A stretch of 64,000 nucleotides of DNA from Beggiatoa alba B18LD (GCF_000245015.1 NZ_JH600070.1:3207252-3271251), one strand, 5' to 3'. Positions 17,130-29,400 are shown, numbered from the stretch's first letter. The notes: generated from the sequence alone by a model not told the origin. Made by a program: numbers and translations.

Positions 17130-18242
17130 ATGCCAATAGACCGAATACACATAAAAAATTTTAAATCAATTCGTGATTCAGGCGATATTAAAATTCGTGC
17201 TATCAATGTGCTAATTGGTCCAAATGGTGCTGGAAAAAGCAATTTCATTCACTTTTTCAAATTATTGAACAATATATACAAACAAAGGCTAAAATTTTAT
17301 ACTGCGGAAAATGGCTATGAAAACCGTATGTTATATTTCGGCAGAAAACACTCTAAAAGTTTAGAAGGATATATTGTTTTTAAGCCAGAAAATGGAAACA
17401 CCAATAATAGGTATGATTTCAAACTAATACCTCAAACACAAGGAAGCGGTTTTTATTTTGAACAAGACCTTGGTGGATATAACACTTATGCAAGCGGATA
17501 TAACGAAAACTGGGATTTTCAGGATTTAGGCGGAGCAGGTAAGGAAGAAAGCGAACTGATAAATAACTTTCTGACAAGAGCAGATTTTTTAAAGGCGTAT
17601 TTTGAAGATTTTAATGTTTTTCACTTTCACGATACCAGCTCAGGTTCACCTTTAAAACAACCAAATAAAACACACGACTATGAATATCTAAAGGAAGACG
17701 GTAGTAATTTAGCCGCTTTTCTATACAAAATTAAAGATACTCATCCGAAGCATTTTAAAATCATTGAATTTGCGATTCGTTCCGTTGCAACATTTTTTGA
17801 ACGCTTTGATTTAAAACCCGATTCAAAAAATCCTGACGTGGTTTTTTTAAATTGGTTAGAGCGCGGTTCTGATGAGTATTTTAATGCACATAATTTATCT
17901 GATGGAACACTTCGTTTTATTGCATTAGCAACGTTATTGCTTCAACCTGAATTACCCAAAACCATAATAATTGATGAACCAGAATTAGGATTACACCCTT
18001 TTGCTATTCAAAAGTTAGGTGCATTAATAAAAAGTGCATCGACTAAATCGCAAATTATTATTTCAACGCAGTCTGTAAATTTAGTCGACCAATTTACCGC
18101 TGATGACATCATTATTGTTGAGCGAAAAGAGAAACAAACCGTATTTTCAAGACAGAATGAAGAACAATTAAAAGATTGGCTTGACGACTATACATTAGGC
18201 GAGTTGTGGGAGAAAAATGTATTAGGGGGCAGACCAAGATGA
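17130..18242 (+). CDS. AAA15/OLD-like ATPase of a two-gene module
   Basis: The 370-residue ABC/SMC-type ATPase begins MPIDRIHIKNFKSIRDSG. It carries Walker A GPNGAGKSNF near residue 33, an ABC-type signature region NLSDGTLRFIALATLL, and Walker B TIIIDEPELGLHP. It lacks its own C-terminal TOPRIM nuclease, unlike full-length OLD proteins. The next gene, a DUF4276 protein, overlaps by ATGA and may supply it. Ending in such a paired partner is typical of defence ATPases such as the AriA part of PARIS. Codon and base composition look AT-richer than the flanking genes. Function is inferred. Confidence 0.85.
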   Translation: MPIDRIHIKNFKSIRDSGDIKIRAINVLIGPNGAGKSNFIHFFKLLNNIYKQRLKFYTAENGYENRMLYFGRKHSKSLEGYIVFKPENGNTNNRYDFKLIPQTQGSGFYFEQDLGGYNTYASGYNENWDFQDLGGAGKEESELINNFLTRADFLKAYFEDFNVFHFHDTSSGSPLKQPNKTHDYEYLKEDGSNLAAFLYKIKDTHPKHFKIIEFAIRSVATFFERFDLKPDSKNPDVVFLNWLERGSDEYFNAHNLSDGTLRFIALATLLLQPELPKTIIIDEPELGLHPFAIQKLGALIKSASTKSQIIISTQSVNLVDQFTADDIIIVERKEKQTVFSRQNEEQLKDWLDDYTLGELWEKNVLGGRPR

Positions 18243-18907
18243 GGGGGTTATATATTTTAGGAGAAGGACAGACAGAAGAACAATTTATCAATGAAATTTT
18301 ACAACCCTATTTTGCCAATAATAATCTTTATGATGTTAGATGTATCCTTATGGAAACAAGTTCAGGGCATAAAGGGGGAGATGTATCCTATCAGAGATAT
18401 AAATCAAATGCTGAAAAACTTTTAAACCATCAAAAAGATATAATTGTTACTTCTTTAATAGATTTTTTTCGATTAAAAACAGATTTTCCAAAATACCAAG
18501 AAGCAATAAAGGCACACCCAAACGACAAAATTCAAAGAGTGACATTTCTTGAGAACGCTATCGCTGAAAATATAAATCATTACAGATTTATCCCTTATAT
18601 TCAACTGCATGAGTTTGAAAGCTTATTATTTTCATCAACAGATGGCTTTGATTTTTTACCTGAAATCCCAGACGCGAATAGAATAGAATTAGAAAAAGCT
18701 GTTGAAAAATATGAAAATCCTGAACTACTCAATGATGGGACAGAAACAGCACCGTCTAAACGATTAAAAAACTTAGTACCAAGCTATCAAAAGACTTTCC
18801 ACGGACCATTATTAGCGGAAGCTATTTCTCTAAACACCATATTGTCGAGATGCGAACGATTTAAGACGTGGTTAGATAAATTAATTATAGAAATGAAGAG
18901 AGAATAA
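18239..18907 (+). CDS. DUF4276 protein, TOPRIM-like partner of the ATPase
   Basis: The 222-residue protein starts MRGLYILGEGQTEEQFI, the DUF4276 hallmark with the acidic EGxTEE loop. It continues with VTSLIDFFRL, HEFESLLFS and PSKRLKNLVPSYQKTFHG. These acidic positions fit a TOPRIM-like metal site, as in OLD-type nucleases. The ATG at 18239 overlaps the ATPase stop as ATGA, with a G-rich ribosome site inside the upstream gene. A longer start at 18206 would overlap further and is less likely. Known ATPase-DUF4276 pairs are suspected anti-phage or toxin-like modules; activity here is not shown. Confidence 0.85.
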   Translation: MRGLYILGEGQTEEQFINEILQPYFANNNLYDVRCILMETSSGHKGGDVSYQRYKSNAEKLLNHQKDIIVTSLIDFFRLKTDFPKYQEAIKAHPNDKIQRVTFLENAIAENINHYRFIPYIQLHEFESLLFSSTDGFDFLPEIPDANRIELEKAVEKYENPELLNDGTETAPSKRLKNLVPSYQKTFHGPLLAEAISLNTILSRCERFKTWLDKLIIEMKRE

Positions 18908-18979
18908 GCTGTTATCAGGCTTGGTTCGATGCTTCGCAATTTGGATTAATGATAATTTAAGCAAGAACCCCGCAAAAAC

Positions 18980-19525
18980 TCAGCGAATAATAACTGCAGC
19001 GGTTGTTCTGACAGAAGTAGGCGACAGGGATACTTTAACAACTTTTTTTGTCGCGCTGGGGAGACAAGATTGTAATTCGTCTAAAGCACTTTCATACACA
19101 CTGCGTTTAAAATAGACGACTTCTTCAAGCGGATACCAATAGTCCACCCATTTCCATTTATCAAATTCTGGGGTATTACTACTGGTTAAAGAGATAAATT
19201 CATCGCTACAGTTCAGTTGTAGCATAAACCACATTTGTTTTTGACCAATACACAAGGGTTTTTGATGGTAACGGATGAGATTTTTAGGCAGATTGTAACG
19301 TAACCAGCGTTTAGTACTGCCAACAACTTTTACTTGTTTACTCGTCAAGCCAACTTCTTCATACAATTCCCGAAAAACTGCTTGTTCTGGCTTTTCATGC
19401 GCTTTAATTCCCCCTTGTGGAAATTGCCACGCATTTTGTCCGACTCGTTTCGCCCAAAAAACACCGCCTTCCCGATTCACGAGAATGATACCGACATTCA
19501 ATCTGTAACCGTCTGTATCTATCAT
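18980..19525 (-). CDS. rppH: RNA pyrophosphohydrolase RppH
   Basis: The 181-residue Nudix hydrolase removes pyrophosphate from 5' triphosphorylated RNA and so starts mRNA decay. The Nudix box is intact: [23 protein letters not shown]. The flanking [15 protein letters not shown] and [12 protein letters not shown] segments are RppH-specific. I chose the ATG at 19525 over an upstream GTG at 19534. The last 25 residues ([19 protein letters not shown]) form a basic tail of no known role. Confidence 0.92.
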   Translation of the reverse strand: MIDTDGYRLNVGIILVNREGGVFWAKRVGQNAWQFPQGGIKAHEKPEQAVFRELYEEVGLTSKQVKVVGSTKRWLRYNLPKNLIRYHQKPLCIGQKQMWFMLQLNCSDEFISLTSSNTPEFDKWKWVDYWYPLEEVVYFKRSVYESALDELQSCLPSATKKVVKVSLSPTSVRTTAAVIIR

Positions 19526-19690
19526 GATGTTCACCGCTGTTGTGTTTTATTTGCAATTGAGTTCGTTAGAGAAAAAGCCGTTAAGACTCGTTATAAAGCC
19601 TGTTTTATTGTAACGTGTGTTTCATACATAACACAATTTCATTCACGCGCTAATCAACCCCAGTAACTAGGCTGATTTAGACACTTAATT

Positions 19691-20218
19691 TTAACTATAG
19701 CAAAGTGACATTGAATTTACACGTTCTAACCTGCAAAAAGTGTAATTAAATGGATTCTTTGCGTCTGCAACATGCGGTTCGCGCCAAACTTCGCGCCATT
19801 GTTCCGCAGAAAATTCAGGAAAATAGGTATCTCCTGCAAAAGTTTCTTCGACAATAGTCAGGTAAAGCCGTTGCGCATAGGGCATTAATAAGCGGTAAAG
19901 GCTTCCGCCACCAATAACCATCGTTTCTGGATAACTGCGAAAAATATGCAATATTTCTGCCATGTTATGTACAACTTGGCAACCTGCTATCGTTAAATCC
20001 GTTTGTTGTGAGAGGATGAAATTTTCTCGTTGGGGTAAAGGTCGCCCGATAGATTCATAGGTTTTTCTGCCCATAATCACAGGTTTGCCTGTTGTGACAC
20101 GACGAAAGTAAGCTAAATCGGCAGGCAAATGCCAAGGCATTTTATTATGAAGTCCGATAACCCGTTGTGGGTTCATCGCAACAATTAAACTGACAATACC
20201 TTGTGATGTAGTCGTCAT
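19691..20218 (-). CDS. folA: Dihydrofolate reductase
   Basis: The 175-residue product has the DHFR landmarks GIVSLIVAMNPQRVIGLHNKMPWHLPADLAYFRR, then KPVIMGRKTYESIGRPLP and the GGGSLYR NADPH loop. It reduces dihydrofolate to tetrahydrofolate. The ATG at 20218 lies two bases after the gluQ stop. A longer frame to 20266 would overlap gluQ and adds a non-family extension. The last residues include a normal FCRLER strand end and a short tail. It is probably co-transcribed with gluQ and dksA. Confidence 0.93.
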   Translation of the reverse strand: MTTTSQGIVSLIVAMNPQRVIGLHNKMPWHLPADLAYFRRVTTGKPVIMGRKTYESIGRPLPQRENFILSQQTDLTIAGCQVVHNMAEILHIFRSYPETMVIGGGSLYRLLMPYAQRLYLTIVEETFAGDTYFPEFSAEQWREVWREPHVADAKNPFNYTFCRLERVNSMSLCYS

Positions 20219-20220
20219 AT

Positions 20221-21105
20221 TTATGAAATATCCGCAGATAGTTGATGTAAAACAGGTACTTTGCAACTATCCCAGTTAGCAATAGCCCATTCCCAACAGT
20301 GGTTTAAATCGCTATTTTTTAAAAAATCAGGGGGCGATTGTCCTAATAAAGTCAGGGCTTGTAAGATGAGTGGAACAGCGGGCTGTGGATTTACCGCAGG
20401 CGCATGGTTTTGCTTGCTGAGTTTCAACCCTTGGCTATCGACTATCATCGGTAAATGCGCATAGTGTGGCGTTGGGAAGGCGAATAACTGTTGTAAATAA
20501 CATTGACGGGGCGTGTTATCCAGTAAATCAGCACCACGGACGACATGGGTTATTCCTTGTGCGGCATCATCTACCACAACCGCCAATTGATACGCAATAA
20601 TCCCGTCTCGACGCTTTAAGACAAAATCGCCTACTTGCTCCGCCAAGTTTTGACTATAAAAACCTTGAATTTCATCAGTTAAAGAAAAGTTTTTAGCGGG
20701 AACTTTTAAGCGAATTGCTTGGGCTGACTGCGGGGCGGGGGGGTGAAGACAGCAATAGCCTGAGTAAATCTGTCCAGCGGTTAAACGACGGGGACACGCA
20801 CAAGGGTAGGTTAGCTGTTGCGCCGTTAATGCTTCTAAAGCCGTTTCATAGTGGGCAACTCGCTGACTTTGATACCAAACCTCTTTATCCCAAGACATGC
20901 CTAGTTGTGTCAGGGTATCCAGTATGGCGACGCTCGCCCCTTGTACATTGCGCGGTGTATCTAAATCCTCAATGCGGACTAGCCATTCACCTTGATGATG
21001 GCGGGCATGTAAAAAACTACCAACAGCAGTCAGCAATGAGCCTAAATGTAAATAGCCCGTTGGTGAAGGCGCAAACCGCCCTCGATAATGCGGTGTTGTC
21101 ATCAA
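20221..21105 (-). CDS. gluQ: Glutamyl-Q tRNA(Asp) synthetase
   Basis: The 294-residue truncated relative of glutamyl-tRNA synthetase attaches glutamate to queuosine in tRNA-Asp. It has the HIGH-like loop GRFAPSPTGYLHLGSLL, the zinc-binding cysteines around YPCACPRR and GYCCLH, and a KMSKS variant LKLSKQN. The anticodon-binding domain is absent, as expected for GluQ. It follows dksA by about 50 bp, the arrangement typical of gammaproteobacteria. Its stop lies directly before folA. Confidence 0.93.
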   Translation of the reverse strand: MMTTPHYRGRFAPSPTGYLHLGSLLTAVGSFLHARHHQGEWLVRIEDLDTPRNVQGASVAILDTLTQLGMSWDKEVWYQSQRVAHYETALEALTAQQLTYPCACPRRLTAGQIYSGYCCLHPPAPQSAQAIRLKVPAKNFSLTDEIQGFYSQNLAEQVGDFVLKRRDGIIAYQLAVVVDDAAQGITHVVRGADLLDNTPRQCYLQQLFAFPTPHYAHLPMIVDSQGLKLSKQNHAPAVNPQPAVPLILQALTLLGQSPPDFLKNSDLNHCWEWAIANWDSCKVPVLHQLSADIS

Positions 21106-21154
21106 TGGTATTTCAATAACCTTGCCCGCTTTTTATTGGTTTCTCTTGCAGGTC

Positions 21155-21577
21155 TTAAGCGTGTTGTTTTTCGCGGAATTCGTCCAACGTTTTGCAATCA
21201 ATACATTTTGTTGCGGTTGGTCTTGCTTCTAAACGACGCACGCCAATTTCCACGCCACATGCTTCACAATAACCATAATCGCCTGTTTTGATTAATTGTA
21301 AAGATTCATCAATTTTTTTAATTAACTTACGTTCTCTGTCACGAGTCCGTAATTCTAATGTAAATTCTTCCTCTTGCGTCGCACGGTCATTGGGGTCAGG
21401 AAAGTTTGCCGCATCGTCTTGCATATGGTGAACAGTTCGGTCAACTTCTTCCATCAAACTCTTTTTCCAATCGAGTAAGATTTCTTCAAAATGACTTAAT
21501 TGTTTATCGTTCATGTATTCTTCGCCATCGACTAGCTCATATGGCTTAAATACGGGGTCTTTGCCTTTATCTAACAT
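21155..21577 (-). CDS. dksA: RNA polymerase-binding transcription factor DksA
   Basis: The 140-residue product has the coiled-coil tip with the catalytic aspartates (QDDAANFPDPNDRATQEEEF) and the four-cysteine zinc finger CEAC...CIDC. With ppGpp it tunes rRNA and amino-acid promoters through the polymerase secondary channel. A near-perfect GAGGAGGTACTCCCC leader precedes the ATG. It heads the dksA-gluQ-folA row. Upstream lies a 284-bp AT-rich divergent region shared with galE. Confidence 0.96.
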   Translation of the reverse strand: MLDKGKDPVFKPYELVDGEEYMNDKQLSHFEEILLDWKKSLMEEVDRTVHHMQDDAANFPDPNDRATQEEEFTLELRTRDRERKLIKKIDESLQLIKTGDYGYCEACGVEIGVRRLEARPTATKCIDCKTLDEFREKQHA

Positions 21578-21861
21578 GGGGAGTACCTCCTCATTATTTT
21601 TTAAAAAAGTCCTGCCTTATACCAAAGAAAATGGATAAACACAAGAAAAATGACATAGAAGTATAGTCTATATTCCAGAATTTTGGCTTATCTTCTTAAA
21701 ATTAATGCTTAAAAATATCAATCAGCATTTCTATAACTTTTTATAATTTCTATAAATTAAATGATTTTTACCTAAAAAAATAACGATAGATTTAACTTTT
21801 GAGAGAATAAAGCACATCAGTTAAAATACAGCTTTTATTTACTTTTCCGTTACTCAGCGTT

Positions 21862-23438
<1,577 letters not shown>

Positions 23439-23469
23439 CCCCAGTTGGGCGAAAAAAGATAATTTCAGG

Positions 23470-23506
23470 ACTGGCAGTGCTTCAAGGACTGCCAGTATTT
23501 TCTTTA
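23470..23506 (+). terminator. Terminator after gmhA
   Basis: ACTGGCAGT (23470-23478) pairs with ACTGCCAGT (23488-23496) and is followed by TATTTTCTTT. It separates the convergent gmhA and gspD. The word GGACTGCCAG recurs in the palindromic unit at 61070. Confidence 0.8.
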
Positions 23507-23507
23507 T

Positions 23508-25577
23508 TTATGGCGCGGGGAAAACCTTTTGTGTGCCTTGTGCTGTTCCTGGTAAAACGGTTAAAAATTCATTCATATCAGGTAAGACAGGAACTTCATT
23601 AGATTTTAATAATAAATTATTGGCTTCTTTTTCTTGTTGCTCTAACTGCTTTGTGCGCATATAGGCATATTTACCACCGCTCACAATCGTTCCAATATTA
23701 TCATTACGAATAATTACAGGACGCAAGAAAACCATCAGATTTTTACGGACTTTTTGTGTGCTTTGTGAACGGAACAAGCCACCAATTACGGGCAAATCGC
23801 CCAAACCGGGTACTTTTTGAATCGATTGCTGTAAGTTTTCATCAATCAGCCCACCTAAGACAATCATATTGCCATCTTCTACCATCACCGTGGTTTTAAT
23901 CGTGCGTTTATTCGTCACAATATCCGCCGTTGTCACAGAACTGCGCGTAACGCTAGATACTTCCTGTTCTATATCCAGTTTTACCGCATTACCTTCATTT
24001 ATCTGCGGTTTTACTTTCAGCTTTAAGCCTACATCTTCTCGTTGAATGGTTTGAAAAGGACTTGTACTTGAGCCTGTGCCTGTATTTGTGTACTGCCCTG
24101 TAATAAAAGGTACATTTTGCCCGACAACAATTTCAGCTTCTTGATTATCTAAGGTCAGTAAAGACGGGGTAGAAAGCACATTGCTATCAGTATCGGTAGA
24201 TAACGCGCGGACTAATAAGCCAATATTAAACGTATTGCTGTCAAAAATTCCCAAGCCTAAAAATGAGCCTGTTAAATCCAGATTACCCAATGCGGTAGAG
24301 CTACCATTACGATAACTATCCACAGCCGATGCTAAAGAGCTCATGCTTGTGCCTGCATTATTAAAGTTAGACAAGCCAATCGGGCCACTGCCTGAGCCAT
24401 ACATAAACCATTGTACGCCTAGCTCATTGGTTATATCTGTTGACACTTCGGCAATAATTGCCTCGACCAACACTTGCGCACGTCGCACATCTAATTGACG
24501 AATAACCGATTGTAAATTTTGTAAAACCTCTGGCACGCCAGTAATCACTAAACTATTCGTGCTGGGGTCAGCTTGAATACTGGTTTTTACTGTTTGCCCT
24601 GCATTCGCATTATTTTGATTACCTGTTGCTAACAAGATTGGTGCAGGTGTGTTGGTTGATGCACTATTTACTTGCCCTGTCTGTCCTGTTGTTGTCGTCA
24701 CGGTTGTTGAGGCAACCACACCATCCGACATGCCCTGCAAGACTTTAGCTAGCTCTTCTGCTCGTGCATAGTGCAAATAGACCACAATCGTATTTCCAAC
24801 GGTTGCGATAGGTGTATCTAAATGGGCGATTAAGGTTTTAATCCGCAAACGGGTTGCGCTATCACCACTGATTAATAAGCTATTTGTCCGCTCATCGGCA
24901 ACGACGCTGGTTGTATCAGGTGTACCCGCTGCTGTAGAAGCGGCCGAATTTTTTTGCTCTAACGTGGTAACGACTCGCGCAGTTTCTGCCGCAGAAGCAT
25001 GTTTTAATACTACAATATCAATATCTTGCTGACTCGCTTGGTCGATTCTCTCGACAATGCGTAATAGACGACTCACATTATCCGCACGGTCAGAAACGAT
25101 AATTGTATTATTGCTGGGATAAGCGACTAAATGCCCTTGTTGTGGGACTAAAGGGCGTAATAAAGGAATTAACTGTGCGGCTGAAACATGTTTTAAAGAA
25201 ATTACTTTAGTAATTAATACATCCCCTTGAATACTATCTATATTTTCTGATTCAACGGGGGTATTCTCAGATTTTGCTAAAGAATCAGGAAGGATTTTCA
25301 CGACTTTGCCAGATTCAACTGCTGCAAAACCATGCACACTTAAAATCGATAAAAAGACTTGATAAACCTGCTCACTGTTCATCGGGCTATTCGAAACCAC
25401 AGTGATATTTGCTTTTACACGAGGGTCAACAATAAACGTTTTTCCTGTAATTTCTGCAACTGTATCAATTAACACATTAATATCCATATCACGGAAATTT
25501 AAGGTTACTTGTTGCGCAGCAAGAGAAAGCGGAAAAAGAATTAACCAACAGACTAAACAATAATGGATAAGGTGCAT
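23508..25577 (-). CDS. gspD: Type II secretion secretin GspD
   Basis: The 689-residue outer-membrane secretin has a signal peptide (MHLIHYCLVCWLILFPLSLAA), an N0 domain (LNFRDMDINVLIDTVAEITGKTFIVDPRVK), and repeated N1-N3 domains interrupted by a Gly/Ser/Thr-rich linker. The secretin core follows with VLSTPSLLTLDNQEAEIVVGQNVPF and VPGLGDLPVIGGLFRS. It forms the channel for folded exoproteins. It stands apart from gspF, gspJ, gspK and gspL here, and gspC is not adjacent. The ATG at 25577 places the leader correctly; an in-frame upstream start at 25628 would extend it by 17 residues. Confidence 0.93.
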   Translation of the reverse strand: MHLIHYCLVCWLILFPLSLAAQQVTLNFRDMDINVLIDTVAEITGKTFIVDPRVKANITVVSNSPMNSEQVYQVFLSILSVHGFAAVESGKVVKILPDSLAKSENTPVESENIDSIQGDVLITKVISLKHVSAAQLIPLLRPLVPQQGHLVAYPSNNTIIVSDRADNVSRLLRIVERIDQASQQDIDIVVLKHASAAETARVVTTLEQKNSAASTAAGTPDTTSVVADERTNSLLISGDSATRLRIKTLIAHLDTPIATVGNTIVVYLHYARAEELAKVLQGMSDGVVASTTVTTTTGQTGQVNSASTNTPAPILLATGNQNNANAGQTVKTSIQADPSTNSLVITGVPEVLQNLQSVIRQLDVRRAQVLVEAIIAEVSTDITNELGVQWFMYGSGSGPIGLSNFNNAGTSMSSLASAVDSYRNGSSTALGNLDLTGSFLGLGIFDSNTFNIGLLVRALSTDTDSNVLSTPSLLTLDNQEAEIVVGQNVPFITGQYTNTGTGSSTSPFQTIQREDVGLKLKVKPQINEGNAVKLDIEQEVSSVTRSSVTTADIVTNKRTIKTTVMVEDGNMIVLGGLIDENLQQSIQKVPGLGDLPVIGGLFRSQSTQKVRKNLMVFLRPVIIRNDNIGTIVSGGKYAYMRTKQLEQQEKEANNLLLKSNEVPVLPDMNEFLTVLPGTAQGTQKVFPAP

Positions 25578-25700
25578 ATTCACAGGTACACACAAAAATA
25601 GAGGACACTCTACTTGTGCAAGTCTCAAGATAAGTAAGCAAGAATATTATGAACGTGTAGATTGTCAGCAGAATAAAAATGAGACAACCCGTCGCAAAAA

Positions 25701-25738
25701 ATCTGCGTGAAAGTGAAACAACGCATACTTTCACGCAG
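25701..25738 (-). terminator. Terminator of the cytochrome c gene
   Basis: CTGCGTGAAAGT and ACTTTCACGCAG form a perfect 12-bp stem. On the minus strand it is followed by ATTTTTT. It separates the cytochrome gene from gspD. Confidence 0.88.
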
Positions 25739-25790
25739 TTTAACAAAAAAAACAAAAACCGCTTATGAAAAAACGGTCATTAACGACTTG

Positions 25791-26183
25791 TTACTTCTTT
25801 TCACCTGTTGCAGGAGCGGCTGGGGCATCAGCGGCTAAAGAAAGAATCCAATGAACGAGGGTAGAAGCATCTTCATCTGTTACCGTTGGGTTAGGTGGCA
25901 TAGGCACTTGACCCCAGACTAAATCGGTTGCTTTCCCTTCTTTGATTTCTTTCATTAAGCGGGCAATCGTTGCTTCATCAGCCCCTTTATATTTCGCAGC
26001 CACTTCTTTGTAAGAAGGCCCTAACACTTTAGTGTCAACTTGATGACAGGTTAAACAAATATAACCCTTATCTTGAATTAATTTGGTTGCTTCTTCAGTG
26101 GTTGCAACTTTAGCAGGTTCGGCAGCAAACACAGTGCTCGCCATGGCTAAACTTAAACAAGTCGCGGCAAAAATAGAACGCAT
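25791..26183 (-). CDS. Periplasmic class I cytochrome c
   Basis: The 130-residue product has a signal peptide ending VFAAEPAK, one CxxCH haem site (CLTCHQ, near residue 43) and a distal Met in QVPMPPNP. It looks like a c551/c5-type electron carrier. A C-terminal AAPAT-rich tail is unusual. It could pass electrons to a terminal oxidase or in sulfur oxidation; no partner gene lies next to it. The gene has its own strong terminator, so it is probably monocistronic. Confidence 0.9.
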   Translation of the reverse strand: MRSIFAATCLSLAMASTVFAAEPAKVATTEEATKLIQDKGYICLTCHQVDTKVLGPSYKEVAAKYKGADEATIARLMKEIKEGKATDLVWGQVPMPPNPTVTDEDASTLVHWILSLAADAPAAPATGEKK

Positions 26184-26311
26184 TCGTTTTAATCTCCTGT
26201 AATCATTATTGTCTTAACTGACAGCTTGATTCTTAATACAACGATTAAGAACACTAGAATTATAGACATTTCGCCAGTATAGGGAAATATAAACACTCGG
26301 AATTTACTTGC

Positions 26312-26398
26312 ACACAAGAATAATGCCTCGATTTCCTCAATCGTTAATCCCGTTGTTTCAGCAATTAATGCGATAGCAATGCCAGCTTGTTTTAATAA
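26312..26398 (-). pseudogene. Fragment resembling the C-terminus of an Rpn/PD-(D/E)XK transposase-like protein
   Basis: The minus strand encodes LLKQAGIAIALIAETTGL followed by TIEEIEALF. This matches the well-known C-terminal tail of Rpn-family recombination-promoting nucleases. Upstream the frame is closed after a few codons, and the rest of the gene is absent. It lies in the 257-bp interval between the cytochrome gene and the giant membrane protein gene. It is probably a relic. Confidence 0.5.
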
Positions 26399-26402
26399 CG
26401 TA

Positions 26403-26427
26403 AGAGGGCATCAATAATACGCCCTCT
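26403..26427 (-). terminator. Hairpin after the giant membrane protein gene
   Basis: AGAGGGC and GCCCTCT form a 7-bp stem 14 bp beyond the stop codon. The T-tract is weak, so the call is tentative. Confidence 0.45.
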
Positions 26428-26440
26428 AATAGCTTAAACT

Positions 26441-29400
26441 CTACCGCCACTCCGCCAAATCTGCCCGCATGATACGGAGACGTTGTAATATCATTTCCCG
26501 TTTTAAATTAAAGAAAATCATACTAATCGTAATTCCTCCGCCTAACACAATTAAAATAATCGCCTTACTCAAACGGTCTTCAGGATAAAATTGGATTAAT
26601 TGCCCTAAGACATTGACAACTAAAAATATAACCCCTGCATATAAAAAGGCACGTGTCCGTAAGGCAATCCCTAAAATAATGCCAACCATACTCAACCCTA
26701 ATGCAAGGATAAAAATGCTTAATTCAGGACGTAGAAATACATCAGCGGTCGCACTGGTATAAAGTACCGTTAATGCTAACAAACGGAGATGATGCTTTAA
26801 CGTTGTTTTCATCTCGCCTGTATGAATATGCGTCATGATTAACACCGTCACAGCAGCAGGGAAAGCATACAGTTGAATTAAATGCTGTTGTTGTGCAAGT
26901 GCTGGTATCCACAGATAAAAGGCAATATTAATAAAACCCATCGCCAGATATAACACCCCCACTTGCTGTGTTTGTTGATGCAAGAAAAAGTAATAAGTCG
27001 CGCCCATCAATAAAACCCATGTCGCAAGTTTGGCATCCATGACGACAAACAACGGAACAAGCGCGATTAAAGGCAGTAAGAAATTTAAAACATCCAGCGC
27101 GTCAACATCGATAAATCGCCGTGTCAACAATCCCGCATAAGCCATTACCATTAAAGCCACACTATCCCACGCATTTAACCCCACAAACCCGAAAAATAAG
27201 AAACGGCAATAAATTGCTAATACACTGAGTAAAAACACCGTGCCGATAAATTTTTCTGAAGTCGCCGTCGTAGGAAGCCATAACCACAACCCGATAAAAA
27301 CGCCACCTGTTGCCAATAAAACGCCTGTATCTAACAAACCAAATAAATGCTGATTCACTAAAATATTAGCAAATAAACCAACCCCCCAAAGTAACAAAGC
27401 ACTGCCTGCAATAAATGGCAATAACCATGTTAAATTAAAGCGATAGCGAAAACTGTCCGTATTCGTTTCTGCATCAGGTAGCCAGAAAAGTAACACAAAG
27501 GCAAAAATGGCATTTTGTAAGGCGAAATAAGGCAGAACTGCCCATAACGTCGCTTGTGGTAAGAAAAACCAGAAAAGATGAACTGTGATAAGCGCATTTA
27601 TAACACCAACGTTAAACCACGCTTTATCCACTCGTTGCACGCCCAACACCAGCGCAAAACTACTCACTGCAATAAAAACTACTAACTGCGTGGTTATTGC
27701 ATTATCAACAAGCCATAAACTGCCTAAACTCGCACAGAGCGAGAAAAATAACCATGCTTCTAACGCTTTCGGGCGATAGTTCAGTTGTAACCCTAAAAAC
27801 ATCAACAATGACCAGCCCAACAAGAACATCGGTGTGGAAAATGCGAAAAATAAAGCGTTCAAGCGATACAACAAGCTAATAACCGCAAACAGGAATAAAT
27901 GTGTAAATACGGTTCTATTACTTTCACTGTTCGTTTTTTGTTGCAACACGGCAAAATATAAGGCAATCATCAATAAATATTGCCAACTAATTCGCCCTGT
28001 ATCGAGGAAATACAACGCGGGTAAGCCTAATAAAACCCCGATACTTAATAATAAACAAGGTAAAGGCTCTATTGCCCAAGCAGAAAAATAACGGTTAAAC
28101 CACGGCAACCCGTAATAAGCAAAGCCTAATAAAATAAATGGCGTAGCAAGCCATAAGAGCGAATCCCCTTGCGGTACAAGCAAAAGCAACATTGCCAACC
28201 CCAATACGGGAAATAACCAACCCCGCCATTGTTTAGCAACATCCCCCAACCATTGCAACACAGGGAATTGCGCCAACCATAACCCCGCAAAAACCCAGCC
28301 TAAGCCCTGCATTGGATGCAACCACTGCAACACGGACACCCCAAAGGCATAACAAAAAACATAGGCATACAACAAAGTCGCCATATGCTGTAATGGCTTG
28401 TTATACAAGGTATCGATAACAGGAAAAAGTTTTAAAAAACGACTGACAACAACCAACAACACCGCAACGCCTAACAACGCTAATGGCAATTGCACCGCAT
28501 CCAACGCCCACAAAGCCGATAAACCGACCAAACTGAGCAAGCTCAACGTAACCGTTAATAATGTTACATAACTTAATAAGACTGAACGGAAATAATATCC
28601 AACTAACCCATAATACAAAGAGATAACCACAAAGGTAGCCGTTAATAACGGTGATGCAGACGTGATAAAAATCCCATACAACACCGTCAGCACTGTTACC
28701 CCAGTAGCTAACAATAACGTACTATAAAATATCCAATTTCTCGTTTGAATCGCCCCACCTGCACGACCATATCCCCCTTGCCAATCTAACACCCGTGTTA
28801 ATAGCGGATGTAAAAACCGCAAACTAAACAAAGTCATTAACCAAGTGACTAATGCATAACTGGCTAATAAAAAGAATCCTAAAGCAATATATCCATGATT
28901 AATTAACGGAAAGACACTAAACGCCATTAAGAAAAATGCGACCACCAACAACTTCACTTGTCGCAACTGCCCCGCAATAAAAACCGTCAACAAAGATTCT
29001 AACGCCAGCAATAACCATAATTCCCCATTCAGCGGTAATCGTGCAAATGACAAAGTATAAAAAAAGGCAAAAATACCCGCGCCCCACAACACCACCATCG
29101 CCACATAACAGGGCGGAATTAACAACGTAAAACGGTCATTTGTCCGTACTAATGAATAGCCTAAAAAAGAAAAGGGTTCTAACGCGATAGGATTCGGTAC
29201 AAGCCGTTTTTGTAACCCACGTAACACCCACGCCAAGCCCCAAAACCCAAAAGCTAATAATAACGCCGTTAATACATGCGGTTGTGGAAAATAAACCCAT
29301 TTTAATAACAACCCTATCCCAGCAACTAAGCCCAACCCGCTATAAAAGAAAGATTGAACCCGCAAACCCCAGCCAAAACTTAACAATAAACCCGCTAAAA

